Positions 1 through 10,426 of a DNA stretch of 64,000 bases are shown here, piece after piece. Each line of letters opens with the position of its first letter. Position 1 is the stretch's first letter. The stretch is taken from the NCBI RefSeq assembly GCF_003255815.1, contig NC_037673.1, positions 7,048,070 through 7,112,069 of the forward strand. Reading direction: 5' to 3'. Both the position numbers and the translations under genes were made by a program. The notes below the pieces were generated by a model. It had not been told where the DNA came from. It worked only from the letters and a program-made list of their open reading frames with translations, and did not search any database. The DNA comes from Theropithecus gelada. Lineage: Eukaryota > Chordata > Mammalia > Primates > Cercopithecidae.

Positions 1-861
1 GTGACGTTGGCAGTTTTGATCAGGAAAAAGGAGTGATTTTTCAGTGTGTGACCCTGAGAAAGTATAGGCAGGAACAAGGGTGGAGACCCTGGGGGTGGGT
101 CAACAACCTGGTTTGGGAGGAGTAACTGGGAAAAAAAGGAAAATCGAGGGAAAACGACCCCAAACCTTCAAGAGATTTGCCCTCACAGGTTTTGACTGTA
201 AGGGGTGGGGTTTTCCCAACATCGTTATTTTAGTTCGGCACAAACCACCCCCATCCGGAAGGTTCCCTCTGCTCTGTGCTGCCGGCACTCAACCCAGCTG
301 ATGCCGTTCCACGTAGCTGCCTCCCCGATGAAAACTTTTAAAACAGTATAACCTCTGAGTGAAGTCTGCGTAGTAACCTGCAGAGTTTCCGGCTCCAGGT
401 CAGGGCAGCATTTGCATTTGACACGGAAGTCTTTTTGGCCTGCCTCTTGCCTGACTGCCTTGTGAAATGACTTTCATTTGTGCTTCCAGTTCCCCATTGA
501 TAGAGCTGTTTGGATGGCTGTGAGGGTGATGCTGCAATTGTGTTTCATTTTTCTGAATGGTTTAAAAATACGTGAACATGTTGAACTCAGAATTAGCAGA
601 GGAGTATGTTTTCTCTGCCCTGGTGCATCTAGTAAGTGGGATCATTTTATTTTTAAGAAATAAGTGATTGGGTGTATCTCTCCCTCTCTGTCCAGCTCAA
701 TTACACAACACAGCAAAGATCTCTACCCATAATTGCTGTGGCGCCCACCAGTCCCACCGGGAGGAACAGAGAAGCTCGGAATTCCAGAATGTGTTTATTG
801 GAGCCCTGTCACTGATTTCAAAAAGAGCACTCATTTGTCCCATGGGTAGACATTGGATCCG
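1..861. other. Unassigned noncoding stretch
   Basis: I recognise no repeat family, exon or RNA gene here. Composition is moderate GC with no CpG cluster. The open frames at the left end (60-80 codons) overlap on both strands and show no conserved features, so I read them as chance. Confidence 0.5.
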
Positions 862-1304
862 TTTCTAGTGCTGCAGTAACCAAACCTCTTCCAAGTTGTG
901 TTCCATGGCTTAGAAAAAAATAAAAGATATTTATTGTCTCAGTTCTGGAGGTCAGAAGTCTGCAGAAGTCTGAAATCACAGTGTCAGCAGGGCTGTATTC
1001 TTTTGGAAGAGTCTAGAGGAGAATCCTCCCCTGCCTCTTCCAGCTTCTGGTGTCACTGGCATTCCTTGGCTTGTAGACACATCACTCCAGCTCTGCCTGT
1101 GTCTTCACGTGGCAGCTCCTCTGTGGCTCTTCTCCTCTTTTTATAGGGACACCATTCATATTGGATTATAACCACTCTAATGACCTCATCTTAACTGGAT
1201 GACTTCTGCAAAGACCCTGTTTCCAAATAAGGTTACAGTCACAAGTACTGGTGTTTAGGATTGAATCTATCTTTTCAGGGGACACAGTTCAGCTCCTAAC
1301 AGAG
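862..1304 (-). mobile_element. MLT1-type MaLR LTR (solo, antisense)
   Basis: The stretch carries the familiar reverse-complement MLT1 landmarks in order: 'cagttctggaggtcagaag' near 938, 'cctgcctcttccagcttc' near 1030, 'cttggcttgtagacacatca' near 1066, 'tttttatagggacacc' near 1138 and 'gtttccaaataaggttacag' near 1219, closing with 'acagttcagctcctaaca'. MLT1 LTRs belong to the old ERVL-MaLR group. No internal retroviral sequence adjoins it, so it is a solo or truncated LTR. Boundaries are approximate and no target duplication was established. Confidence 0.8.
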
Positions 1305-1477
1305 CACCCTAAGTGGGTACTCTCTGGTAGTAGGACAGCATTTCCATCTTGTGGAGTGCTGCTCTGAGGTTCACTCGTCCTTCTTAGATTTGGAAATTGC
1401 TCTCGATGTCAGCTTTCCCTTAAACTTCAAATCCACCTTGAAATTAAATGTGAGCTGTGAAAGTTTTGAGACTTTTA

Positions 1478-1514
1478 TCAGGTTGGTGCAAAAGTAATTG
1501 GGGTTTTTGCCGTC
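1478..1514 (+). mobile_element. MADE1 (mariner MITE) half copy
   Basis: The motif 'ggttggtgcaaaagtaattg' followed by 'gggtttttgcc' matches the left half of the roughly 80-bp MADE1 palindromic element derived from Hsmar1. The right half that would complete the hairpin is absent; ordinary sequence follows. An intact MADE1 can yield miR-548-type hairpins, but this half copy cannot fold that way. Confidence 0.8.
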
Positions 1515-1831
1515 ATACAAACCAGTGTCTCTAAGGAATTAGAGATGTTCTTGTGTGTGAATGTCATGTTGAAACAAATCAACACTCATGAATGTAAAGA
1601 GAAAATAACTGGTCCAATCACACTGCCGTGTAAATAAACAGAGCGCTGTCAAGGCACGTCAGCATGCTAGGCATTGTTGGTTTATCTCTGCCCTTCCTGT
1701 CATGGAAGTGTTTCTTGTTAATTCTTACATTCATGACATTGATTAAATCCTTCTTGCCTGTTACATTAACAAACAAACAAACAAAGAGTTTGATTCGCTT
1801 TGTAAACCCTAGGCTTTTAGGTGACATTTTA
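1515..1831. other. Unassigned noncoding stretch with short CAAA tract
   Basis: No family recognised. A short (CAAA)n tract sits near 1770-1787. The two overlapping short frames here read on opposite strands and look accidental. Confidence 0.4.
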
Positions 1832-1843
1832 TTTAATGATTTT

Positions 1844-1987
1844 GTTTTTCTTTCTTTTTTAAAAAATTGAGATGGGGTCTTGCTATATTGCCCAGGTTGG
1901 TTTTGAACTCTTGGCCGCAAACAATTCTTCCTGCCTCAGCCTCCCAAAGTGTTGGGATTACAGATGTGAGCCACCATGCCCAGCCTG
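1844..1987 (-). mobile_element. Alu left-monomer (FLAM/AluJ-like), antisense
   Basis: The block from 'gagatggggtcttgctatat' to 'gtgagccaccatgcccagcc' is a single Alu left monomer on the minus strand, headed by a degraded T-rich tail. It is flanked by a 12-bp direct repeat 'tttaatgatttt' at 1832-1843 and 1988-1999, which is the target-site duplication. Only one monomer is present, consistent with a FLAM-type free monomer or a truncated AluJ. Confidence 0.85.
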
Positions 1988-1999
1988 TTTAATGATTTT

Positions 2000-2983
2000 T
2001 CTGACAAGCATGGATCCATTTCATCTCAGCTGATAATTACTGACTTAGGACCGTCCTCTGAGATGGTTTTTTTCAGGCAGGCTGGATTGCCTGGAATGTC
2101 TTCTGCTCATTCATGGGGTTAAAGAGCCATCACGGTGGTCAGGAAGGATAGGAAAACTGACCCATATTTGCATCCGACTCCAGCTTTCTGCATTTCTCTC
2201 GTACTAAGGCTCATTGAATAGAGTTCAATAGAAACTTCTATTCCTGACAACCCCATTTCAGCCTTGGCAGGGAGACCACGCTGAAGTTATTTAACAGATC
2301 TGTTAAATTACCACCAGCTCGAAAGGCTAACATTTTTCTCTAGGAAGAAGAGACTTTCTTTGTCCTGTTACCTAAAAGGATGTCAGACATTCAGCATGTA
2401 CATATGTGTCCTTTCTTACAAAAATAGGACATCAGTGTGCAAACATCTTTTTTTTTAATTGAAAATGAGTGAAAATGAAAGAAAATAAAGGCCTCTCTTA
2501 GCCTTTGAAATGGTGCAGAATCCTTTTGCTTTCCCTTTAGTGCAGTCACTTGGAATGCGACCAAAGAATGTATTTACCGCTGGAAGAACTGAGTAGCATA
2601 TGAATGAAAGTAGAAAAATGCAACCTGGAAAGCCTGCCTCTGTGCACCCAAGAAACTCTTCTCTGTGTGCTGCTGTGTACCAGGGTGGTTTTTCAGCGGG
2701 GGCATTTGGACTTACTACGAAGAAGCACACACCTGAGGAAAGTTAAAAAGTAGTTAAAATTATTTCCGTTAACAATAAAGATGAGGATATGTTTTTGTTG
2801 TTTAATAACCATGCCTATCCTGATGACACCTGTGCATTTGAGGGAAGTGCAACTGATCTGGGCTCAGCCTGCAGTGTGTTTATTGGGAGACCTTCATGTT
2901 TCTGGCTCTCTGGAGCAGAGGAGGCATTTCTGAGTTATCCCGACTCTGAGTTCCCAGCCAGAGTGTTGAGAAACCAAACTGAC
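2000..2983. other. Unassigned noncoding stretch
   Basis: No repeat family, exon or RNA gene recognised. A short self-complementary run 'aacagatctgtt' lies near 2293. The frames at 2455-2730 (minus) and 2789-2986 (plus) have no recognisable domain. Confidence 0.45.
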
Positions 2984-3335
2984 TGATATGGTTCGGCTCT
3001 TTCCCTACCCAAATCTCATTTTGAATTGTAGCCCCCATAGTCCCCATGTGTCTTGGGAGGGACCTGGTGGGAGGTAATTGAATCATGGTGGATCTTTGCC
3101 ATGTTGTTCTGGTGATAGTGAATAAGTCGCATGAGATCTGATGGTTTTGTAAAGGGGAGGTCCCCTGCACATACTCTCTTGCCTGCCACCATGTAAAACA
3201 TGACTTTGCTCCTCATTTACCTTCCACCATGATTGTGAGGCCTTTCCAGCCATGTGGAACTGTGAGTCTCTTTTCTTTATAAATTACTCAGTCTCAGGTA
3301 TGTCTTTATTAGCAGCGTGAGAACAGACTAATACA
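2984..3335 (+). mobile_element. THE1-type MaLR solo LTR
   Basis: The LTR opens with 'tgatatggttcggct', continues through 'gggagggacctggtgggagg' and 'attgtgaggcctttccagcc', and closes with 'gagaacagactaataca'. The length of 352 bp fits a complete THE1 LTR and no internal region is attached. The flanking pentamers ctgac and caggc are only loosely alike, so the target duplication is not proven. Confidence 0.93.
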
Positions 3336-3596
3336 CAGGCTGTGCCTTGAGCTGAGGATTTACCCTAACCCTCACTTGGGCCTTACCAGACCTTATCTTG
3401 CTTGAATGGACAATTCTGTTGGTCTTTCTGGAAAATTCTCTCTGCTTCTCATTTTCCCTGTAGTGCTTTTCTTAAGAGGAGCATGGGCTCCAGGTACTGA
3501 AAACTGGCATCGTGAGTAAACTGTCCTCTGTCCTGCACACAAGCTCTGTGATTCTCCTTCCACCTCCACCTCTACAGCCAGTGTGTGTTAAGGAGT

Positions 3597-3718
3597 CTGA
3601 TGCAAATTATTTGGATGATGGATACCCTAAAACCCTGATTCACCACTATGCAATTTATGCATGCAACAAGATTACACTTGTACCCCATAACTTTGTACAA
3701 ATAAAAACAAATAAGTAA
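3597..3718 (+). mobile_element. L1 3-prime tail (short, 5-prime truncated)
   Basis: The end of an L1 3-prime UTR: 'ggatgatggataccctaaaa', 'caccactatgcaatttatgc', 'cttgtaccccataa', then 'aaataaaaacaaataagtaaa' as A-rich tail. Only about 120 bp of the element was inserted or survives. The style fits primate-lineage L1PB/L1MA ends rather than the youngest L1PA. Confidence 0.7.
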
Positions 3719-3892
3719 AGACTGTACTTTGAGACATTTTGCTTGCTGGTCTTTTCCCGGTGCACAACACAGCACCACACACATAGTGATCACATCGCAA
3801 AAATTGTGGGAACAAATGAGTGCACGAATACTGCATCTGTGCGCTTGCCTCTTCTACCATAGAATGACCAGAGTCACTTCCAAGGGCCTCTC

Positions 3893-4075
3893 TGTAGCAG
3901 GCACCATGTAGTTACTTTGCATACACAACTTATTTGATCTGTATAACCCTGTGAGGTAAATACTATTATCACTTGCATCTTACTGATGAAAACATCGAAG
4001 CCCAGAGAAGTTAACCAACTTCCTCAAAGTCACACAGTGAGGAAAAGGACCAGAACTTGAACTTGGCATCCTGCC
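3893..4075 (+). mobile_element. MIR SINE
   Basis: Core MIR landmarks in order: 'gcaggcaccatg', 'accctgtgaggtaaatact', 'ttactgatgaaaac', 'cagagaagttaaccaactt' and 'caaagtcacacagtgag'. MIRs are tRNA-derived mammalian SINEs and this copy is diverged as expected for its age. Confidence 0.85.
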
Positions 4076-5906
4076 ACCATCACGTGGACTCTCCAGATGC
4101 CCACTGTCGTTGGTGACTAGGGCATCCCCCACAGTGTTGTGCCCTGACATATGACAGATTATTGTGTGATGTGAAAGGGACATATTTGTGAATCTGGATT
4201 GTTCTATTTGAACCACTTTTGGGTTGATGTTATTTGGAAAAACTTCATGGGAAGGGAGCAGTTTCTTCAGAGATGCCAAAAATATGGTACTGTCACTGTT
4301 CCGAATTGCCAGATGATATTTCCATTTGGAGGTATTTTTCACTCCTCACATGAATCAATAAGAGAAATAGGACTAACTTGGCCCAAGGAATAATAATAGC
4401 CCACATATATATTAGGCAGCATTACTGTTGGGGAATCAACTAAAACTGAAATTCTACTTTCTTCTAAAGAGATTTATTATACATGGAGTCCTTATAATTG
4501 TACCTCTTTGTGCTGGTGTTCTCATCTGGGTCTGCCTTAGCTCCTATATGCCTGTGCTTGGCCCCATTCCTCCCTGTAGGAAAACCTCAGCAGGTGCAAA
4601 GGACACTGGAAGGGCATTCACCAGGATGCCACACGGGGTTCAGTCCAGCCACTCGCCAGCTTCCCCTGTGTAGTGCCAGCCATGGGTCCTGTGACCTCCC
4701 TTGAAGCCTGCCCAGTGCTGCTCACTGTCTTGAGAGCTCACTATCTAAGTGTGCAGCTCTCAGGGCATCTGGAAGAGCCTCCTAGGGAAGGCAACGCAAG
4801 GGCTCAACAAGGAGGCGTGAGTGGAGTCTGGGATTTGTAGTGTTTTCCTGAAAGAGCCGGACTTTTACAAGGGAGGAAAAATGTTCTCTGAGCTTCCCAA
4901 ACATCTGTTTTTGACTTAGTTTCAATGGAGGTGTTTTCAATGGCAGCTGTCTTAGGGCTTCTGCATCATCTCCCTTGTGTTTGTCATGGAATTCCAACTA
5001 CTCAAGCATTAAGTCTTGGATGCTGTTGTGCTATCCCAAGAAACATTCTTTAGATAATTTGTGACGAATACAACTTCGTCTCCATCAGAATAGAGCTGTG
5101 TGTATGTACCCATGCAGGCATGCAGAGAACCTGCTGGAATGTAAGAGAGTGAATTCTAGACTCCAGGCTAGGGCAGCAAATTCTCAGGAAAAAATAAATT
5201 CAGAGTTTAAATTATTTCCTATGAAAAGTTGCTAAGCAACACTTCACTAAACTCTGGTATTCTGTATTTCAAATATATTTTTTCTTAGCAGCAACTAATA
5301 TTTTTTTCACTCAAGTCATAAAGGGAGGAGTGAAGTACACACCTGCAAATCCAATAAAGGCATTTGCCTATCGGAGACTTCACAGTAAACTTTTAGATTC
5401 ATGCTGAATAAGTATGGGGGAAAGCAGTTGAATATTTTATACTGTCATGGTATTTTTTTCTTGCTCTCTACATTTACAGTGCCTTGTTAATGTGTGTTTC
5501 TCATTGGAACTGTAATTTTCCTATTCGTAGAATGGGTTTGGGTATTAACAGGCCCTGTAGATTTTAATTAACTCATTGCTGTACCATCAGCTTCCCATCA
5601 GTCCCAGCCTTTGTGTCATCTTGCTCATAACTGGTATTCCCAACACCCAGGCCAGAGACAAGCATGTGACTCAGAGGGGAGGCAATAAAGTCCCTGGAGG
5701 AGTTGTCAGAGGTGAGGTGGAGAGGCCCCATCCTGCATAAGGAAAGTCCATTTCATTCTTTTAAACACTGCTCTGGCCAGACAGCTTACCTTCTATTTTT
5801 GTCCAAAGATTAGTGCCGTCTAATAGGAGTTTTAGCCAGAATAAAACACTTCTCTGAGTTAAAGGTGAATATTGGGTTCTCATTGTTTACTTTTTAGAAC
5901 TATTTG
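4076..5906. other. Unassigned noncoding stretch
   Basis: About 1.8 kb with no family I can name. Short frames (for example 3980-4342 minus, overlapping the MIR) have no recognised domains. Nothing supports an exon. Confidence 0.4.
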
Positions 5907-6279
5907 GCCTTTGTCTTGGTCCATTTTGCTGCTATAACAAAATACTACAGACTGGGTAATTTGTAAATAATAGAGATTTATTTCTCTCAATTCTGGAGGT
6001 TAGGAAGTCCAAGATCAAGGCACTGGCAGACTTGGTGTCTGGCGAGGATGGCTCTCTGTTTCCAAGACAGTCTTGTTGCTGTGTCCTCACATGTCAGAAG
6101 AGATGGAAAGGCCAGACAGCTATCTGAGCACTCCAAAGGTATTAATTTCATTTACGAGGGAGGAGTTGTGAGGGCCTAATCACACCCTAAAGGCACCACC
6201 TCTTAACACTGTTGCTCTGGGGATTAAGTTTCAACTTGAGTTTTGGAGAGGACATAAATATATAAACCATGGCAGCCTT
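5907..6279 (-). mobile_element. MST-type MaLR solo LTR with perfect target duplication
   Basis: The antisense LTR runs from 'tgtcttggtccattttgctg' at 5912 to 'tataaaccatggca' ending at 6274, about 363 bp. Diagnostic stretches include 'agactgggtaatttgtaaat', 'ggcctaatcacaccctaaag' and 'cactgttgctctggggatta'. A perfect 5-bp duplication 'gcctt' flanks it at 5907-5911 and 6275-6279, the size expected for ERVL-MaLR integration. No internal region remains, so it is a recombined solo LTR. Confidence 0.92.
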
Positions 6280-6607
6280 GGATTGGAGTTTGTGAGTGTG
6301 TAATCATTGCCGGATCTTAGCTTTAGCACCATAAGCATGGAGATGTTAGTATTTCTCTCTGCTTGTGGAATATGCCTGGGTCTCCCCCAGGAGATCTAGA
6401 GCTGCCAGCACTGGCTTCCACCCTCTGTAATGGCTTTGAGGTCATGGCTCCTCTTGCCATCTCTAAAGAGTGTGACCCAAATGGGGAATGGCCATGGGAG
6501 GCTCACCAGGCACAGAATTTAGGAGAGAAAAGCTTTGCCAAGAGTGGTGAACAGAGCTAGGATGCTGTGTTAATATGCCACTTTGCAATATTTGTGGTTG
6601 TCTGCTG
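6280..6607. other. Unassigned noncoding stretch
   Basis: About 330 bp between two LTRs. No repeat, exon or RNA gene recognised. Confidence 0.4.
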
Positions 6608-7432
6608 CAGTCATGTCCCAGGGCTGCCAGAACAAAGTACCACAAAGTTCCTGGCTTAGAACAACAGAAATGCCTCAGTTCTTGAGGCCAGAAATCTGAA
6701 ATGAAGGTTCAGTTCCATGCTCCCTCCGAAATCCTGGGAGAATCCTTCTTGCGTCTTCCCAATATTCTGTGGTTTGCTGACAGTCACTGGTGTCCCTTAG
6801 CTTGCAGCTACGATACTCCAATCTCAGCCTCCCTTGTCACGTGGTGTTTTCCTCTATGTCTCTGTCCTCATATGCCAGTTTCTTACAAGGACACCGGTCA
6901 TATTGAATTAGGAGCCCACCTGTATTAGTTCATTCTCATGCTGCTGTAAAAGACTGTCCAAGACTGGGTCATTTATAAAGGAAAGAGGTTTAATTGACTC
7001 ACAGTTCTGCATGGCTGAGAAGGCCTCAGGGAACTTACAATCATGGCAGAAGGTGAAGAAGAAGCAAGGCACCCTCTTCACAAGACAGCAGCAGGGAGAA
7101 GTGCAAGAGGCTTATGAAACCGTCAGATCTCGTGACAACTCACTCACTATCACGAGAACAGCATGGGGGAAACTGCTCCCATGATCTACTCACTTCCCAT
7201 CGGGTCCCTCCCACAACACATGGGGATTATGGGAACTACAATTGAAGATGAGATTTGGGTGGGGACACAGCCAAACCATACTGCCACCCCACAACAGTAT
7301 GATGTCATCTTAGCGAATTACATCTACAATGACCTTATTCCAAATAAGGTCACATTCTGAGGTTCTAGGGGGTTAAGCCTTCAGCATATCTTTGTGTTGG
7401 TGGGGAAGGGGACCAAAATTCAACCAGTAACA
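6608..7432 (-). mobile_element. MLT1-type MaLR LTR (antisense), interrupted by THE1
   Basis: The two outer parts, 6608-6920 and 7284-7432, join into one antisense MLT1 LTR. The left part has 'gccagaacaaagtaccac', 'cttagcttgcagctacg' and 'ttacaaggacaccggtca'; the right part has 'attccaaataaggtcacatt' and ends 'attcaaccagtaaca'. The missing middle is occupied by a younger THE1 LTR. Confidence 0.85.
6916..7288 (-). mobile_element. THE1-type solo LTR nested in MLT1
   Basis: Antisense THE1 from 'tgtattagttcattctcatg' at 6921, through 'gactgggtcatttataaagg' and 'caatcatggcagaaggtgaa', to 'gacacagccaaaccatactg' ending near 7283. The pentamer 'ccacc' occurs immediately outside both ends (6916-6920 and 7284-7288) and is the target duplication. 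The far end reads ctg where canonical THE1 has tca, a small terminal change. Confidence 0.93.
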
Positions 7433-8249
7433 AGTACCAAGGAAGGAACTCAGATGTGGAAATTGTGAGAATCTTATTTCTACTTTTCCATTTACTTTGG
7501 AGTGTTTGAAGCCCCAGCAGACCTAAAATTCATATCTAGGCCTAGTCTGTATGCAGAATCCACTCCATATGGCATGGCTCCTTATGCTAAATGCAATTGT
7601 GGAGCCCCTTGTTCAAAATTATTAAGCATTTAAAAACAGCAACTACAGAGCATTTCACCAAAGGCAGGCCCCTCTAAGACTGAGCCATGCGAGGCTGCGC
7701 AGTCCACTATCCAGGGAGCTGGGCCTGTCTGCTATCACGTGGAGGGCAGGGGTCGGCGAGCTGAAAGGTGATTTCAGCTTTTCAGATTTTAGGTTTGAAC
7801 TGCTGGTAGCAGGTTGATGGAGATCTGAGGACCACTTACATTTTCTATATCATGACTTTGCTTCAGGCAGAAAAATCTTACTAGCAGGAGGGAATCTCCA
7901 GCCATCTGAAATACAGGGAGTGTTGCCTACCTCAGAGAGAATCAATGAGAAAAGTAGAGGAAACAAGACATAATTTTTAAGTGGCTGCTTATCTCTGTTA
8001 GGGGTATAAACACCAAAAACTATCTTTAGCCAAGGGTAGATTTTTTTTTTCTGCTAAACAAATGTCTTTTCACTCCATGACACATGATTTAAGATCATTT
8101 TCATTTGCTTAAGTTCAGCTTCCACTTTAAAGAAAAGCTTTAGTTCCCAAGTTTCCATTAATACATACTACTCTGTGTACTGGTACAAATTATGTTAAAT
8201 TGAATTATTTTTCAAAAAGCTGGGTTTAATAATTTTATTGTCCAATAAA
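7433..8249. other. Unassigned noncoding stretch
   Basis: About 0.8 kb without a recognised family. It may include badly decayed 5-prime sequence of the L1M that follows, but I cannot show that. Confidence 0.35.
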
Positions 8250-8665
8250 TTCAAAGCTGAGATTAATAAGTATTCTGTTAAAACCAGTGAGGGGATAATT
8301 TCAGTCCCAAGTAGATAGTGTTTTGTATGTTCATGTTCCAACATGATGCAGAAATTGGGTCCTGATTTACCTCCCCACCTTGAACAGCTAAAAAACAGGA
8401 CAAAATACATGAAACAATGGCTTTAACATACTGGTCAAAGGATACTATGGGAAATTGACCCTGATAAGAAGGGAAACAAAAGAAGTGAACTCTAGGATTG
8501 CTCCAGTTTCCTTTCTGGAGAGAGTCCGTGGGTTGTGACACAGGGAGGGGACCCAAACAGAACCCAGCTAATTGCACTGAGTTGAGGAAACAGAAATCTG
8601 AGTTTGGGAAGACAAAGATGCTGAAATTCTCAGGATGGAATACCAAGAGATATGAGAAGAGTTGC

Positions 8666-8696
<31 letters not shown>

Positions 8697-10105
8697 GCTT
8701 TCCAGCGATTTGTAGAGGGCCCCACCAATTCATCAGCAGAGTACTGACAGGCACATGCCTACGAGCAATCTACTGAGGCCGTCGAAAAAAGTTCCAGGAA
8801 AGAGCAGGTGAAATAATTTCCGGTGCTCACACAGACCCTGAAAGAGCAGGTACAGTGAGAAAGGGATATTCCCTACTGAGAAAGGAATCAGTACATCAAG
8901 AGGAGCTAACAGTTTCAAATACCTACACCCCTAGTAAGAGAAATTCAAAATACATGATGTAAAAATCCATGTTTACTCAGAGATTTTAGTACCCATTTCT
9001 CAATAACTGCTGAGACAAAAAGAAAGAAAAAGAATAAGGATATAGGAGATTTGAAAAGTCCCATTAAACAAGCTGACCTAATTCATCTTTATAGAACACA
9101 TCCCAACAATGAAGAGTGTGTTTTCTTTGAAATGCATGTGGAACATTTATTTACTAAGATAGACCATATTCTGGGCCACAAAGTGTTGCTGAGTTTAAAA
9201 GGGTTGTTATCATACAAAGTATGTGCTTTGGGCATAATGAACTTAAATTAAAAATCAATAACATTAAAACTCTGAAAAATTAATAAACAATTGGAAGTTA
9301 ACTAACACAGTTCTAAATAACCCACGAGTCCAATAAGAAATTAAAGGGAAATTAGAAAGTATCTTGAATTCAATGAAATGAAACCATGATGTGTCACGAT
9401 CTGTGGAATGCACCTAAGGCAGTGCTTAGCGGGAAAGTGGTAACATTAAGTGTTTATGCTGAAAAGAAGAAAGGACTGAAATCAGTAACTTAAACTTTCA
9501 TCTCAAGAAAATAGAGAACAAATTAAAAGGAACAGAAAACAACCAAATTGGAAGCAGGAAAACAATAATCGATGAAATCCGAACTGGTTCTTTGGAAAGG
9601 TTAGTAAAATTGATAAAACTCTAGAAATACTGATTGGGAATAAAGCTAGAAGATAAAATTATCAATATTAGGAATATACAAGGGGTTACTGTTATAGGTT
9701 CTACAGATTTTAAAACTTTAATAAGGAAATATTATGAACAACTCTATCCATTAAATCTCACAACATAGATAAAATGGGCAAATTTATTGAAAAGCGAACC
9801 AGTAAAGCTCATTCAAGAAGAAATAGATAAATGAAATAGCTCTATATGTAGAAAATAATTTGAATAAGTAGTTAAATATCTTCCTATAAAGAATACCCTA
9901 GGTCCAAATGGCTTCCCTGGTGAATTATACCAAAGTTTAAAGAATAAGTAATCTCAATTCTACAGAAATTCATCCACAAAATAGAACACGAAACATTTCC
10001 CAACTCATGTCATGAGGCCACCATTACTCTGATAAAAGCAAAGACATTCCAAAGAAAGAAAACTACAGACCAGTATCTTTCAGGAACATGGACATAAACA
10101 TTCTA
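8250..10105 (+). mobile_element. L1M LINE, 5-prime/central part (decayed ORF2)
   Basis: From about 9040 onward the sequence follows the L1 ORF2 region between endonuclease and reverse transcriptase: 'gatagaccatattctgggcc' near 9161, 'aaatcaataacattaaaact' near 9251, 'gcagtgcttagcgggaaa' near 9419. Bases 9901-9933 translate to GPNGFPGELYQ, a decayed form of a well-known L1 RT block. Frameshifts and stops are many, so it is a fossil. The 8250-9040 part is assigned by continuity only. It resumes at 10427. Confidence 0.75.
8667..8698 (+). repeat. GA-rich simple repeat
   Basis: A run of GAGA interrupted by single A insertions within the L1M region. Confidence 0.9.
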
Positions 10106-10426
10106 GGCCGGGCGCGGTGGCTCAAGCCTGTAATCCCAGCACTTTGGGAGGCCGAGACGGGCGGATCACGAGGTCAGGAGATCGAGACCATCCTGGCTAA
10201 CACGGTGAAACCCCGTCTCTACTAAAAAATAGAAAAAACTAGCCGGTCGAGGTGGTGGGCACCTGTAGTCCCAGCTACTCAGGAGGCTGAGGCCGGAGAA
10301 TGGCGTAAACCCAGGAGGCGGAGCTTGCAGTGAGCTGAGATCCGGCCACTGCACTCCAGCCTGGGCCACAGAGCGAGACTCCGTCTCAAAAAAAAAAAAA
10401 AAACAAAAAAAAACAAAAACATTCTA
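10096..10426 (+). mobile_element. AluY-class element of Old World monkey type
   Basis: A full-length dimeric Alu, 10106-10416, starting 'ggccgggcgcggtggctcaa' and ending in an A-rich tail broken by two C residues. The internal pol III promoter boxes of the left arm are intact to the eye. The right arm has 'ggcgtaaacccaggaggcgg' and 'gagatccggccactgcactc', where human AluY reads 'gagatcgcgccactgc'. Flanking direct repeats 'aaacattcta' at 10096-10105 and 10417-10426 are the target duplication. It is the youngest-looking element in the window and splits the L1M. Confidence 0.95.

Noticed and set aside
1..330. Promoter or first exon at the window start
   Set aside because: GC is moderate, CpG pairs are few, and no splice donor follows a plausible coding start.
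1478..1560. miR-548-like hairpin from MADE1
   Set aside because: Only one arm of the MADE1 palindrome is present, so no precursor stem can form.
8278..8754. 158-codon minus-strand open frame
   Set aside because: Runs antisense through the 5-prime side of the L1M region and a GA repeat; no recognised domain.
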